Source of the DNA: Jaltomata sinuosa
Lineage: Eukaryota > Streptophyta > Magnoliopsida > Solanales > Solanaceae
Assembly: GCA_003996215.1 (NCBI GenBank)
Contig: QJPP01003107.1
Location: 62,001 to 126,000, forward strand
DNA length: 64,000 bases
Reading direction: 5' to 3'
The notes beneath the pieces are model-generated. The model did not search any database, was not told the origin of the DNA, and was given only the letters and a program-made list of their open reading frames with translations. The first letter of the stretch is position 1. Each line of letters opens with the position of its first letter. Shown in pieces: positions 1 through 10,974 of the stretch. The position numbers and the translations under genes are program-made.

Positions 1-733
1 ATCACAAAAAATAAACATGATCCACTCATGGAACCATCAAACAGAAACACAATCAAACCTGTACCAGGCATGGTACCTGAGCCAACCATGATAGAACCTG
101 TACCAGGCGTGGTACCCGAGCCAACCGATAGATATCCCGTACGAGGTGTGGTACCCGAGCCAATTAATGAATTATACCAGGTATGATACCTGAGCCAATC
201 GAATGTCACAGACATCACAATAATTAACAACAATGAACACAACCCACGCTTGTAAAAGCAACAAGTCATTAAGATAAGTTTATTTCACCAGATTGACAAT
301 CGGATATCATTATTATTCATTATTTTATTTTCTAAAATACGTAATATACATGCAATAGTAATGCAATAGTTAATATGCACACATAACGTAGATGAAAAAA
401 TAATTCAACCATCACCTACCTCAAATTACGCCCGAATGCTCTACTGAACCTGAGCTTTTCCTTTTTGTTATACCAGATTTTTCTCCTTAGGTCAAGACAA
501 ACCCTCCCTACTACCCGTAACTAACTATTCTAAGGTATAGGAATTGAAGTACTAAGTTAGGGAAACAATTTTCTTATCTTTACGAAGATTCTTGGTAGAA
601 AATCAGTAGGATTTGCCCTTTTTTGCCTCTACCCTTCCCTAAAATATTCTTGAACAATTTTAAATATTTTTAGGAAAGTTTATGCATTTACAGTGACTTA
701 TCCTGCTATAGCAGTCTAATTCCACTATAGCAG
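1..733 (-). repeat. G1 3' LTR, left part
   Basis: This matches 37154-38020 in the same orientation and the reverse complement of F's LTR around 28600-29650. It carries three or four degenerate units of about 50 bp containing the near-palindrome GGTACCACGCCTGGTAC (60-200) and ends in a CTATAGCAG-type palindrome where element A inserted. The first 1 kb or so of the LTR lies left of the window. Confidence 0.85.
729..733. repeat. Target-site duplication of element A, left copy
   Basis: AGCAG here is repeated exactly at 7545-7549, directly outside the TG...CA ends of element A. It lies in the G1 LTR, and the two flanks rejoin into a continuous LTR sequence when A is removed. Confidence 0.93.
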
Positions 734-898
734 TGATGTGCCACCAATTTACGGCACTTTCGACTCCTTTTAACTAAGAACAATCGTACGTTTTCAAGCA
801 ACCGTCGTCGTTTTTGATGTTTTTATGTTATATTTGTAGGAAATGGAGACAAACATGGAAACGGAAGGAAATACGCGAAAAAGAGCATTCTGGATAAG

Positions 899-1053
899 AG
901 TGACGGTTCAGGTGACGGTCTGTCAAGGGTGTGACGGTCCGTCACCCAAACCGTCACACCAAGGCAGCAAGTGAGGCAGTCCACTGCCTAAGGGTGACGG
1001 TCCAGGCGACGGTCCGTCAACCCTGTGACGGTCCGTCAGCCTGGCCGTCACAC
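899..1053 (+). repeat. Palindrome array in the U3 of element A
   Basis: The 13-bp palindrome TGACGGTCCGTCA occurs at 932-944 and 1026-1038, with a one-sided variant near 1008-1019 and several half-sites (TGACGGT, CCGTCAC) between. The array lies just upstream of the TATA box and is repeated in the 3' LTR. Function is unknown; a promoter element or folding structure are both possible. Confidence 0.75.
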
Positions 1054-1110
1054 TTAGGCAGTCTGCGATGCGGAATCTGAGCATTTTTTGGGATTGGTTT
1101 CCTAGACTCC

Positions 1111-1118
1111 TATAAATA
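1111..1118 (+). promoter_or_regulatory. TATA box of element A 5' LTR
   Basis: TATAAATA follows the palindrome array in the context CTCCTATAAATACCC. Transcription would start about 30 bp downstream, which fixes the U3/R boundary near 1145. The same box is in the 3' LTR at 6588-6595. Confidence 0.7.
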
Positions 1119-1382
1119 CCCTATGTTAGTTTTATTTTAATTATTCATTCACTATACAATAGTTCTCCCAATAGTTTTAGGAGTTTTTGAGCGAGTTTTG
1201 AGAGAGGAAACGCGCTACACACGGTTTCCTTCTCCTCAAGCTTGTTCTTGAATCGTTCTTGGGATCTTGGTTTTTCTTGTTCTTGGATAATTGAAGATTA
1301 TTTTCACTATATTGTAAGAATCCATTCTTTTTATTATGAATACAATTCTCTTCTCTTTTCTTTATAGCATGATTAACTAAAC

Positions 1383-1406
1383 CTCCCACAACTAGGGTTG
1401 TGGGAG
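1383..1406 (+). other. Conserved hairpin in the R/U5 region of element A
   Basis: CTCCCACAAC and GTTGTGGGAG form perfect 10-bp arms around the loop TAGG. The same hairpin occurs at 6860-6883 and, with a shorter stem, in element A2 at 24614-24631 and 26749-26766. It lies about 270 bases downstream of the TATA box, so it should be in the transcript. Confidence 0.7.
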
Positions 1407-2072
1407 CCATGGCAAACGTAGCGATATAGATTCCGGGTAGCGTTGGGTTCAATATATGTATTGTCACGTTGTTAATCATTCATTATTTAATGTTTTCTAG
1501 TGGTTGCAAACATTAGAACATGCCTAGGTTAAGTTTGCTTGAGTAAAGAGATTAAAACCGGGAAACTTGATTAACAACAAGGATTCGAGACTACTAACTC
1601 TCGTCTAATGATTAATGCTGTAACTAGATTAATCTACTTGATGTTTAGGATTGAAATCTAAAAAGCACATCGTTTCGAGGTCGAGAGAATAGAAAAGGAA
1701 ATTTGTTTATTTGGTCGAGAGACATTTAGACGATACCATTGCTTCAATCACATCGTGACACGCATATAAAAAGAACCCGATTAAGCCTAGGATCGACATT
1801 GTTACCAACGCCATGGTAAACACTTTCCTAGTTCATTCTCCTATTGATTATCATTCATACGTTAATTGTTCGTTTTGTTTACGCTTTGTTTACACACAAA
1901 CCCCCCCTTTATTTACCGAAAATTATTGACTATTAGTCTCATACCTCACTAACGACTTAAATTCTCACCATATTCTCTGTGGGATTCGACCCCAACCTAG
2001 TTGGGTTCTATATTTGACTACGACCGCTTACGCTTCGTTAATTCGAGGTGTAGTTTGGGCGTTATCAAAAAG

Positions 2073-2090
2073 TGGCGCCGTTGCCGGGGA
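2073..2090 (+). other. Primer binding site of element A (tRNA-Asp)
   Basis: TGGCGCCGTTGCCGGGGA begins 5 bases after the LTR end and is complementary to the 3' end of plant tRNA-Asp including CCA. This PBS type is usual for Athila-like elements. Confidence 0.93.
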
Positions 2091-2195
2091 ATACGGTTGT
2101 TAATTAAGTCTGGTGTGTTTATTTGACTCTTAGTCATAATTTCCTGCTTTACGTTTATTTGTTGTTTTTGTCTTTGACAGGGTACACAGTTATGC

Positions 2196-4678
2196 ATGCC
2201 AAGTACCCGAAGTTCGGGGGAACAAATTTTACCTTACGACCCCGAGCTTGCTAGAACATTGAGGCAGAGTATGGCCGCACAACTAGAGGCAGCGAGGATC
2301 GCTGCAGAACTGCAGGCCCAACAAAATCTGAATGCTGGTGGTCTGCAGGATGAGATCGCACGGAATGATGAGGATCTCGACTTAGATGAAGCTGGCGCTA
2401 CGGGCGCCATTGTTGTTCCACCGCTACCGCCCGGAGCCAAGTTCAACATCACTAGCACGATGATCCAGCTGTTGAACTTGAGAGGAGTGTTCCGAGGTGC
2501 CGCTGGGGATGATCCAAACCAGCACCTAATGAATTTCGTGGGCATATGCAAGTCGTTCGAACTGCCGGGCGTGAGTCAGACAGCGATCAGGCTCAGGTTG
2601 TTTCCGTTGTCTCTGTCTGATGAGGCAGCGTTGTGGTTGACAGAGCTGACCCCGACTCTATCGCAACTTGGGGAGAGTTGAGAGGAGCTTTCCTAGAAAG
2701 GTTCTTTCCTCCCTCTCGGATGATACAGTTGAGGGACGAGATTAGCAACTTTAGGCAGCAACCTCACGAAGCACTGCACGAGACTTGGTTGCGATTCAAA
2801 AAGAAGATAACACAATGCCCGAACCATCAGTTGACCGATAACTTTTTGATGCAGACGTTCTACCGGGCACTAAATTCGACTACCAAGCCGACGTTAGACA
2901 ACGCAGCAGGTGGTGCATTCATGGGTCTTACCTTTGTTGAGGCCACAACTACTTTGGACAGGCTCACCAAAACCAACAGGGCCTGGCACACATGAGATTC
3001 AGAGGTTGCAGCTAGCACCTATGCCGTTGGTATGTCAGCAGAGCAGCGTAGGAAAGAGGAGGAGCGCGACCAAGACATGGCGCATCTGAAAACGCAGTTG
3101 GACCTACTGACCAAGCACTTGTTCTCAGGAGGTATGGAGAAGGTAAAAGTTGTGGGTTCCCAAGGTAGAGCAGCAGAGTTGGAAACTGAGGAAGCGAATT
3201 ACTTGGGGGGTTTCCAGGCCAATGGCCAAGGAAACCAAGGTCGGAACTATCAGAGAGACAACCACTATGAGAAAACCGACTACAGAGATCGCGACCAAGG
3301 AAACTGGAGGAACCACACTGATAAAGGTGGGTTGTATGTTCCACCTGGTAATCGGGATAGAGCTAGCACTGAGACAGGGACGTCGAAATTGGAGAGCATG
3401 ATGGCAAAGATGCTGCTGAAGGTGGAATCGACTGACTCTGGGGTAAAAGAGATGAGGACTGAGTTATCAACGTTGAGTCAGGTAGTAGAGTCACATTTCA
3501 CCGCGATCAAGCAGTTGGAGCAGCAAGTAGGGCAAATCTCGGCATCTCTGAACCAAAGGAAGACAGGTACCTTGCCGAGTGACACGACTCATCTGAGGAA
3601 TGACGCTAGCTGTATGGCGATCACCACAAGAAGCGGCAAAATATTACCGGAATCACATCCGGTAATTCAGACTCAAGGTGATGTTGCGGATGATGAAGAG
3701 GCGGTAGAGGAGGAAACTCCAAAGCCCGCGGAGAAAAGCAAGGAAGCTGAAAAGCCTCCAACTATGATGCCTCGGCCACCACCTCCGTTCCCACAGCGTT
3801 TGAAGAAGAAAGCTGACGATGGTAAGTTCCTGAACTTCATGACCATGCTGAAGCAGATTTCAATAAACATACCATTGGTGGAAGCGCTGGAACAAATGCC
3901 CGGTTATGCCAAGTTCATGAAGGACTTGATTACAAAGAAGAGGTCGGTAAGTTTTGAACCGGAAGACAACCTCTACCACTGCAGCGCTATTTCCTCTAGA
4001 TCGTTAGTAGAAAATAAGGAAGACCCAGGTGCGTTTACTGTTCCCTGCACTGTTGGGAAGCTCAACTTCGGGAAAGCCTTGTGTGATCTGGGTGCTAGCA
4101 TCAACTTGATGCCGCTAGCCGTCTATAAACAACTGGGTTTGGGAGCTCCTAAACCAACGTCCATAAGAGTGATGATGGCTGACCGCTCAGTAAAGCGACC
4201 TGTGGGAGTATTGTCTGATGTGCTAGTAAAGATCGGTAAGCTTATCTTCCCAGCTGAATTTGTGATCTTGGATTGCGAAGTGGATTTCGAAGTTCCCATA
4301 ATCTTGGGACGACCATTGCTAGCCACAGCAAGAGCATTGGTTGACATGGAGAAAAACGAACTGACCTTCCGAATAAACAATGAAGTGGTCAAGTTCGATG
4401 TGTCCAAATTGATGAAGCAACCAAGTGACATGAGGGTGGTCGCGGTCATCAATGCTATTGAGGAAGGCCCTGCGGACGCGTATCTTCAGGAGAAGCAGGT
4501 AAAGGAAAGCGGTGAAAGGTCAAGAAAAAGAAAACACCGCAAGAGAATCTGCAAAGAAAGAGCGAAGAAGTTGTCGCGACTAGCGATGGAGCCCAAAAAG
4601 GAAGCTAGAACGCCACACTCCATCGAGTTCTCTTGTTCTGGAGACCCTGGCGGTCTCCAACATCATTCCAGAATCTGA
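2196..4678 (+). pseudogene. gag-pro: Athila-like gag-protease of element A (one frameshift, one stop)
   Basis: Starts at ATG 2196 (MPSTRSSG...), 105 bases after the PBS. The N-terminal part is rich in Glu and Ala; the gag capsid homology runs from about codon 80 (GVFRGAAGDDPNQHL, then ERFFPPSRM). A one-base loss near 2650 moves the frame, and a TGA at 2993-2995, a likely CGA to TGA change, interrupts it once more. From 3032 the frame is open for 548 codons: a coiled-coil stretch (about 3450-3560), the TTRSGK motif (about 3625), an acidic and proline-rich linker, then an aspartic protease with CDLGAS (catalytic Asp codon 4085-4087) and ILGRPLL (about 4300), and a basic tail rich in Lys and Arg. 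The frame ends before any RT. It is broken, but only by two lesions. Confidence 0.85.
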
Positions 4679-4758
4679 GTCAAATCGACTTCACAGGTAT
4701 TCCTTTCTCTCACAGTTTTTAGCTTTCATATAGATGCATTGGGGACAATGCATGAGTC

Positions 4759-4771
4759 TAAGTTGAGGGTG
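4759..4771 (+). other. PPT-like sequence after the coding region of element A
   Basis: TAAGTTGAGGGTG is identical to the core of the true PPT at 6198-6210. It follows GGGGACAATGCATGAG, an arrangement also seen downstream of the polyprotein in other Athila-like elements. It could act as an upstream (central) plus-strand primer. Confidence 0.55.
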
Positions 4772-5315
4772 TGGGGAAACCTGTGAGTCACCACCGAGGG
4801 TTTTTGTTGCCGTGTTTCTTTTCCCTCCGGTGTGCTATCTAGTAGAACCGGCATGTTTAGGTTGTTATTTTAAATTTTTTTTTAGTGTCTATAGCAAGCA
4901 TCATGGCGTTTTTCTTGACTAAAAGGAGCCCCCTTCTTTAATTTTCTGGTGTCGTACTTATGTTGAAACGATTGACTGTCTGGATCCTTAAATGTCATTG
5001 TGTGATTATGATTAGAAAGAGTATGCTTAAGCCGAGCGGTTGTTTGATAGTTGGTAGCGATATAGTTTCTTGGTGCCAAGAGTGTGTGAGCTTATTGTTA
5101 TAAATTCTTACTCTGTGCATGCATCTAGAACTTGCCCGGTCTATTTTGTTAAGTTTGAAGTTGGTTGCTTAGGAAAGGATCACAGGCCCTTTTTGTGTGC
5201 GGTCCACTTAACCGATAAGACCGTCCAAACGCAAATAATCCCTTTGATCCCTGTTTGAGCCATGATTGACCTTATTCTTTCGATAACCTGTCACCATTCC
5301 TGTTTAACTTTGAAT

Positions 5316-5492
5316 CCCTATTTTGGCCCTGGTCCTTCCTTGGACATCGTGCACCTCAACGCAGGCAATCAGCCTAAGTTGAGGGTGGCTACTATAGAGG
5401 TAAACCCTGTTTTGGCCTTGGTCCTTCCATGGACATTGTGCACCTCAACCCAGGCAATCAGCCTAAGTTGAGGGTGACTACTATAGAGGTGA
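5316..5492 (+). repeat. 89-bp tandem duplication containing PPT cores
   Basis: Two units start at CCCTATTTTGGCC (5316) and CCCTGTTTTGGCC (5405). Each contains a copy of TAAGTTGAGGGTG (5375-5387 and 5464-5476). The units differ at only a few positions, so the duplication is recent. Confidence 0.85.
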
Positions 5493-6197
5493 ATGATAAG
5501 AAAAAAAAAGGATAGGGAAGATTGGTTGTGAATAGAATGAAAAATTCGGGTGTGTGACTAATAAAAGAAAGAAAAAAGGAGATGAAAAAGATCGAAAAAG
5601 TAATAAAAAGAATTGTCAAAATAAAGAGGCCGCACCTGTAGCTAGAAAGAAGGAAATATAAAGGTGAATAAGGATGGACAAAGTAAAGTTATGTGGTAAT
5701 AAGACGTTGGTGGTTCCAAGGAGGGCTTAGTCACTAACCCCTAAATGTATCCTACCTGCACCTGAAACCTCATTACAAGCCTAAACAAGTCCTGTAGTGA
5801 TCCTGAGCGGCTTTCTGAAGAACTGAAATAGAATAGTAAGGGCAAGCCTATGGTATCGCATGTGCATTGTTTGAAATCGTTTGTGAGTGTGAGCGCTTAC
5901 CTAGTCCCAAATCTTGTGTGTGGGATTTCTTTGTGGTGAGGGCAACCAAGATGTCTGTATTGTCTATTGATTGTTAGGATAGCTGCGCGTGTGTATGTAG
6001 AATGTTCTATCATATCGGAATGACATGTTTGGATCCTTGCAAGTTAGTGTTTCATACATTTGTGTGCTATAAGGGAGCGTGATTTAAAAGTGAATAAGTT
6101 TTGAATGACCATGAGTTGCTAGAGACATGAGTTTGTGTTCTTAGTTGAGTCGTCTTATTGTTTTTATGTTACGTTGCTTGAGGACAAGCGAACGTTT

Positions 6198-6211
6198 TAA
6201 GTTGAGGGTGT
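6198..6211 (+). other. Polypurine tract of element A
   Basis: TAAGTTGAGGGTGT directly abuts the TG of the 3' LTR. It is preceded by TTGAGGACAAGCGAACG, matching the same position of element A2. Confidence 0.85.
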
Positions 6212-7544
6212 TGATGTGCCGCCATTTTACGGCACTTTCGACTCCTTTTAACTAAGAACAATCATACGTTTTCAAGCAACCGTCGTCATTTTTGATGTTT
6301 TTATGTTATATTTGTAGGAAATGGAGACAAACATGGAAACGGAAGGAAATACGCGAAAAAGAGCATTCTGGATAAGAGTGACGGTTCAGGTGACGGTCCG
6401 TCAAGGGTGTGACGGTCCGTCACCCAAACCGTCACACCAAGGCAGCAAGTGAGGCAGTCCACTGCCTAAGGGTGACGGTCCAGGCGACGGTCCGTCAACC
6501 CTGTGACGGTCCGTCAGCCTGGCCGTCACACTTAGGCAGTCCGCGACGCGGAATCCGAGCGTTTTTGGGATTGGTTTCCTAGACTCCTATAAATACCCTA
6601 TGTTAGTTTTATTTTAATTATTCATTCACTATACAATAGTTCTCCCAATAGTTTTAGGAGTTTTTGAGCGAGTTTTGAGAGAGGAAACGCGCTACACACG
6701 GTTTCCTTCTCCTCAAGCTTGTTCTTGAATCGTTCTTGGGATCTTGGTTTTTCTTGTTCTTGGATAATTGAAGATTATTTTCACTATATTGTAAGAATCC
6801 ATTCTCTTTATTATGAATACAATTCTCTTCTCTTTTCTTTATAGCATGATTAACTAAACCTCCCACAACTAGGGTTGTGGGAGCCATGGCAAACGTAGCG
6901 ATATAGATTCCGGGTAGCGTTGGGTTCAATATATGTATTGTCACGTTGTTAATCATTCATTATTTAACGTTTTCTAGTGGTTGCAAACACTAGAACATGC
7001 CTAGGTTTAAGTTTGCTTGAGTAAAGAGATTAAAACCGGGAAACTTGATTAACAACAAGGATTCGAGACTATTAACTCTCGTCTAATGATTAATGCTGTA
7101 ACTAGATTAATCTACTTGATGTTTAGGATTGAAATCTAAAAAGCACATCTTTTCGAGGTCGAGAGAATAGAAAAGGAAATTTGTTTATTTGGTCGAGAGA
7201 CATTTAGACGATACCATTGCTTCAATCACACCGTGACACGCATATAAAAAGAACCCGATTAAGCCTAGGATCGACATTGTTACCAACGCCATGGTAAACA
7301 CTTCCCTAGTTCATTCTCCTATTGATTATCATTCATACGTTAATTGTTCGTTTTGTTTACGCTTTGTTTACACACAAACCCCCCCTTTATTTACCGGAAA
7401 TTATTGACTATTAGTCTCATACCTCACTAACGACTTAATTCTCACCATATTCTCTGTGGGATTCGACCCCAACCTAGTTGGGTTCTATATTTGACTATGA
7501 CTGCTTACGCTTCGTTAATTCGAGGTGTAGTTTGGGCGTTATCA
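6212..7544 (+). repeat. Element A 3' LTR
   Basis: TGATGTGCC...GCGTTATCA, nearly identical to 734-2067. It carries the palindrome array (about 6376-6532), a TATA box at 6588-6595 and the hairpin at 6860-6883. The differences are mostly transitions, densest in the U3 palindromes. Confidence 0.94.
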
Positions 7545-8022
7545 AGCAGCGCCATCGTAGCGGAAGTCGCCCGCTATAGCGGAGTTAACCGCATTGACTT
7601 CTGCTATAGTGGAAATTTCTCTGCTATAACGGTCATTGCCATTGCAGCGTGTCACCCACTATAGCAGATGACATGGGACAGAACCTCGAGAATCCTCTCA
7701 ATTTTTCCCATTTTACAAAACACTTTCAAACCTTGACATTTCATACCAACCCTTTCACGTCAAGTTTGATATCGGGAGTTCTACTCACCCGAATTCATTT
7801 CTGAAAAGTCCTACAGACTCTTTAACATCTTATCTATTATAAAAACTATCTCAACCTCAGATATTTTACCAAATCCTTTTCTAGATTGTCCTAGACCTTA
7901 CCTCGCTCAAAATTCATCCGAGACTAGCCTAGCCTAAAATTTCCAACGTCCAAACTCGGATGTTTTCTAACCCATTTCTTCACACTAATAGCTAATCTAT
8001 AACAATGGGAAGGGTCGTTACA
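7545..8022 (-). repeat. G1 3' LTR, right part (with TSD of A at 7545-7549)
   Basis: After the AGCAG duplication the G1 LTR resumes inside its CTATAGCGG-type palindrome array (7550-7670) and runs to ...GGGTCGTTACA at 8022, the start of the LTR read on the minus strand. It is collinear with 38040-38500. Confidence 0.9.
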
Positions 8023-8060
8023 ACAGATACCAATTTACCCGCCGTTCATCTTTGAATGAT
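8023..8060 (-). other. G1 polypurine tract region
   Basis: On the minus strand this reads GGCGGGTAAATTGGTATCTG just before the 3' LTR. It aligns with F's GATGGGTAAAATGGTATATA before 34962. The exact PPT boundary is not clear. Confidence 0.5.
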
Positions 8061-8104
8061 CAAACACAAAAAAGATGAGCTAAAAAGAGAAATGGTAGTA
8101 CCTG

Positions 8105-8387
8105 AATCCTCAAACAAGTGAGGGTACTTGTGCCACATGTCCTTCTTGGTTTCCCAAGTGGCTTCCTCAACCAGACTATGCTTTCATTGAACCTTCACCA
8201 ATCTTATTTCCTTCGTCCTCAACTTTTGGACATCCCAATCAAGAATAGCAACCAACTCTTTTTCATACTGAAGGTCCTTATCTAGCACGACCGAATCCCA
8301 TTTGATGATATACTCCCCATCTCCATGGTGCCTTTTCAACATAGATACATGGAAAATTGGATGGACTCTGGATAAACTGGGCAGCAA
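8105..8387 (-). pseudogene. G1 chromodomain and integrase C-terminal tail
   Basis: The minus-strand frame ending at 8184 carries HPIFHVSMLKRHHGDG and KLRTKEIRLVKVQ, the entrance to the C-terminal chromodomain of chromoviral integrases. It is truncated by a stop where the family continues with a Trp-rich stretch; remnants ending in a YPHLF-like motif read on to about 8105. The chromodomain is thought to steer integration toward modified histones. Broken, no activity expected. Confidence 0.75.
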
Positions 8388-8389
8388 TG

Positions 8390-9661
8390 CTAACTTGGAA
8401 GATATCGGCCTAACACTTTTGAGAACCTCGAATGGACCAATGTACCGAGGGATAAGCTTACCCTCTTTCCAAACCTCATTACTCTTTTCATCGGTGACAC
8501 TTTTAACATAACCTGTTCACCAATCTGAAAAGACATGTCCCTTACCTGGTGATCAACATACTCCTTCTGCCTACTTTGGGCTGTCAATAACTTGGCTTGA
8601 ATACCTCTCACCTTTTCCTGAGCTTCCTTCACCAAGTCAATGACCAAAGGTTTCACATCGACTTCCTCGAACAACCCTATGAGCATATTATATCCTCTCC
8701 CATAAGGTGCCTCGAATGGTGGCATGTCAATATTGGAGTGCTAACTATTGTTGTATGAGAATTCACACAACGGTAAGAACTGATCCCAATGGCCTCTAAA
8801 ATCAATCACACATGCTCTCAGCATGTCCTCTGGCACCTGAATTATCCTCTCTGACTGACCATCCATCTGAGGATGAAAAGTTGTGCTAAAAGTGAGCTGG
8901 GTGCCCAACTCTTCATGCAACTTGCCCTAGAACTTAGAAGTAAACTGCGTGCCTCTGTCTGAAATGATGGAAAATGAAACCCCATGCAATCTCACTATCT
9001 CCTTGACGTAGATCTTGGCCAATTGATGGGAGTTGTAATCCACCCTGACCGAAATGAAATGAGCTAACTTTGTCAGCCTGTCCACGATGACCTAAATTGA
9101 ATCATACTTTCCAAGGTCTTGGGAAGACCCACCAAAAGTCCATGGCTATCCTTTTCCACTTTCATTATGCTCATATTTCACATGCTGACAATTTAGACAT
9201 TTGGAAACATATTCATCTATGTCCCTCTTCATCCTAGGCCACCAATAAAGCCGCCTCAAGTTTCGGTACATTTTGATTATGCCCAGATGAATCGCGTACC
9301 GTGAACCATGAGCTTCTTCCAATATATTCTGAACTAATTCATCAACCCAAGGAACACAAATCCGTCCTCTAAAACTTAACACCCCACACGCGTCATATGT
9401 GGTGTCCGGGGACTCCTCGGACAACACCTTATTCAATAGCTTGTTCAATTGCACATCCTTAAACTGCTTGGCCTTGATGTCCTCTATGAATGTGGGTATA
9501 ACCTCAATACTGGCCAACACTCCACCCTTTTCTGAAATGCCCAACTGCACAAACTTGGATTCTAGAGTCTGAATCTCTCTAGCCAAGTGTCGCTTAGACA
9601 CCCCCAAACAAGACAAACTGCCCATGCTAACTGCTTTACGGTTCAATGCATCTGCCATCAC
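8390..9661 (-). pseudogene. G1 RNase H end and integrase, interrupted
   Basis: The 9661-9146 segment opens with ADALNRKAVS, the end of RNase H, and runs into the integrase zinc-binding domain. His-His-Cys-Cys is intact (EAHGSRYAIH, then CLNCQHVK). The catalytic core (9145-8730) is split by stops, but SDRGTQF-type sequence can be read around 8960. The 8725-8390 segment is the integrase C-terminal region with MLKVSPMKRVMRFGK. At least three interruptions separate these parts. Confidence 0.8.
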
Positions 9662-10095
9662 ATTGGCCTTACCTGAATGATACTAGATGGTCATGTCATA
9701 ATCTTTTAACAAATCCATCTACCTCCTCTATCTCATATTCAAAACATTCTGAGTAAACACATATTGCAGGCTGCAATAGTCTGTGAATACCTCGCACTTG
9801 ACACCGTAGAGATAATGTCTCTAGTAAAAAAATAAGTGCGAACACCACTACTGCCAAATCCAAAACATGGGTTGGGTAGTTTTTCTCGTGAGGTTTCAAC
9901 TGCCTCGAAGCATAAGCGATAACATTCTTGTCCTACATTAACACAACTCCCAAATCCTAATGTGAAGCATCACAAAACATAATGAAATCTTTACCTTCAA
10001 CCGACAATGATAGGATAAGAGCTGTAGTCAGGAGTGTTTTGAGCTTTTAGAAGCTCTCCTCACACGTATTAGACCACACAAATAGTACCTCCTTT
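9662..10095 (-). pseudogene. G1 RNase H
   Basis: The 9899-9696 piece has KPHEKNYPTHVLDLAVVVFA, the conserved RNase H centre of Ty3/gypsy pol, followed by a frame change toward the tether region. Sequence at about 10020-9905 encodes the preceding FCDAS-type start out of frame. Decayed. Confidence 0.65.
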
Positions 10096-10943
10096 TAGGT
10101 CAATCTTGTCAAATGGGTAGCAATAAAATCAAATTTCTTCACAACCCTGCGATAAAAGTCAGCAAGACCCACGAAACTCCTAAACTCGGTCACAGAGCTA
10201 GGCCGGACCCAACTCTTAACTGCCTCAATCTTTTGGGGATCCACCATCACCTCTTTTTCTGAAACCACATGCCCTAAGAATCTGACTGACAACAACCAAA
10301 ATTCACACTTTAAGAACTTAGCATACAATTTTTGTCTCCTCAGAATCGCCAGAATAATATGAAGATGCTCTGCATGCTCCTCTTTACTCTTGGAGTAAAT
10401 CAAGATATCCTCTATAAATACAATCATGAAGGAATCCAGATATGACTTGAAGACACTATTTATCAAACTCATGAAAGTCGTTGGCACATTGGTCAACCCA
10501 AACGATATTACCAAGAACTCATAGTGTCCATATCGACTCCGAAAAGTTTTCTTGGGTATATCCCCAGGCCTAATCTTTAACTGATGGTACTATCACCTCA
10601 AGTCAATCTTCAAAAACACTGAAGCACCCTATAACTAGTCAAATATTTCATCAGTGTGGGGTAAAGGATACTTATTCCGGATGATAACCTTGTTTAATTG
10701 CATGTAGTCTATACACATCCTCATACTACTATCCTTCTTCTTCACAAATAAGACTGAAGCACCCCAAGGCGAAGCACTGGAATGAACGAATCCCTTATCT
10801 AGAAGTTCTTGAAGCTGAGTTTTAAGTTCCCTCAACTCTGCCAGACCCATACGATAAGGAGGAATAGAGATTGGGTGAGTGCCTAACTCTAAATCTATAT
10901 AGAAATCAATGTCCCTATCCGGAGGCATACCAGGTAGATCCAT
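10095..10943 (-). pseudogene. G1 reverse transcriptase, catalytic site changed to FIED
   Basis: The 10943-10635 piece carries MRMCIDYMQLNKV and RNKYPLPHTDEIFD (fingers), and 10514-10095 carries SFGLTNVPTTFM and the palm. A frameshift or stop lies between. The normal FIDD motif reads FIED, with the first aspartate replaced by glutamate (codon 10410-10412, minus strand). The downstream SVRFLGHVVS and VDPQKIEAVKSW mark the thumb. The RT would be inactive even if the frame were open. Confidence 0.82.
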
Positions 10944-10969
10944 AGGAAATACCTCCTAAAATTTGGAAA

Positions 10970-10974
10970 CCACG
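10970..10974. repeat. Imperfect TSD of element H, left copy
   Basis: CCACG here against CCATA at 19503-19507, directly outside the TG and CA ends. Three of five bases match and both differences are transitions, compatible with an old duplication that has since mutated. Confidence 0.5.

Larger units (their letters stand above)
734..2067 (+). repeat. Element A 5' LTR
   Basis: Runs from TGATGTGCC to GCGTTATCA. It contains an array of TGACGGTCCGTCA palindromes (899-1053), a TATA box at 1111 and a 10-bp-arm hairpin at 1383-1406. It matches 6212-7544 almost base for base. Confidence 0.94.
4679..6211 (+). other. Non-coding 3' internal region of element A
   Basis: About 1.5 kb between protease and 3' LTR with no RT, RNase H or integrase and no convincing ORF. 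It contains four copies of the PPT core TAAGTTGAGGGTG (4759, 5375, 5464, 6198), an 89-bp tandem duplication, a purine-rich stretch (about 5490-5700), and the GAGGACAAGCG sequence just before the PPT. Confidence 0.75.
734..7544 (+). mobile_element. A: young Athila-like LTR retrotransposon, gag-PR only
   Basis: A complete element of 6.8 kb with two LTRs of about 1333 bp, a tRNA-Asp PBS, a gag-protease reading frame, a polypurine tract (PPT) and a perfect 5-bp TSD. The internal region is only 4.1 kb and shows no RT, RNase H or integrase, so the element must borrow these from a relative to move. By eye the LTRs differ at about two dozen of 1334 positions, making it the youngest dated insertion here. 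The Athila assignment rests on the PBS type, the gag motif TTRSGK, the protease motif DLGAS and the GAGGACAAGC...PPT ending. Confidence 0.9.

Noticed and set aside
1383..1406. Hairpin read as a rho-independent terminator
   Set aside because: Plant polymerase II context, and no T-run follows. Listed as an RNA structure candidate instead.
2234..4452. Minus-strand ORFs opposite gag-PR of element A
   Set aside because: Shadows of the GC-richer gag-protease frame, with no recognisable domains.
1177..6956. A 100-codon minus-strand ORF at 1177-1479, repeated at 6654-6956
   Set aside because: Both lie in the two LTRs of element A. They are identical because the LTRs are, and no homology or separate promoter supports a gene.
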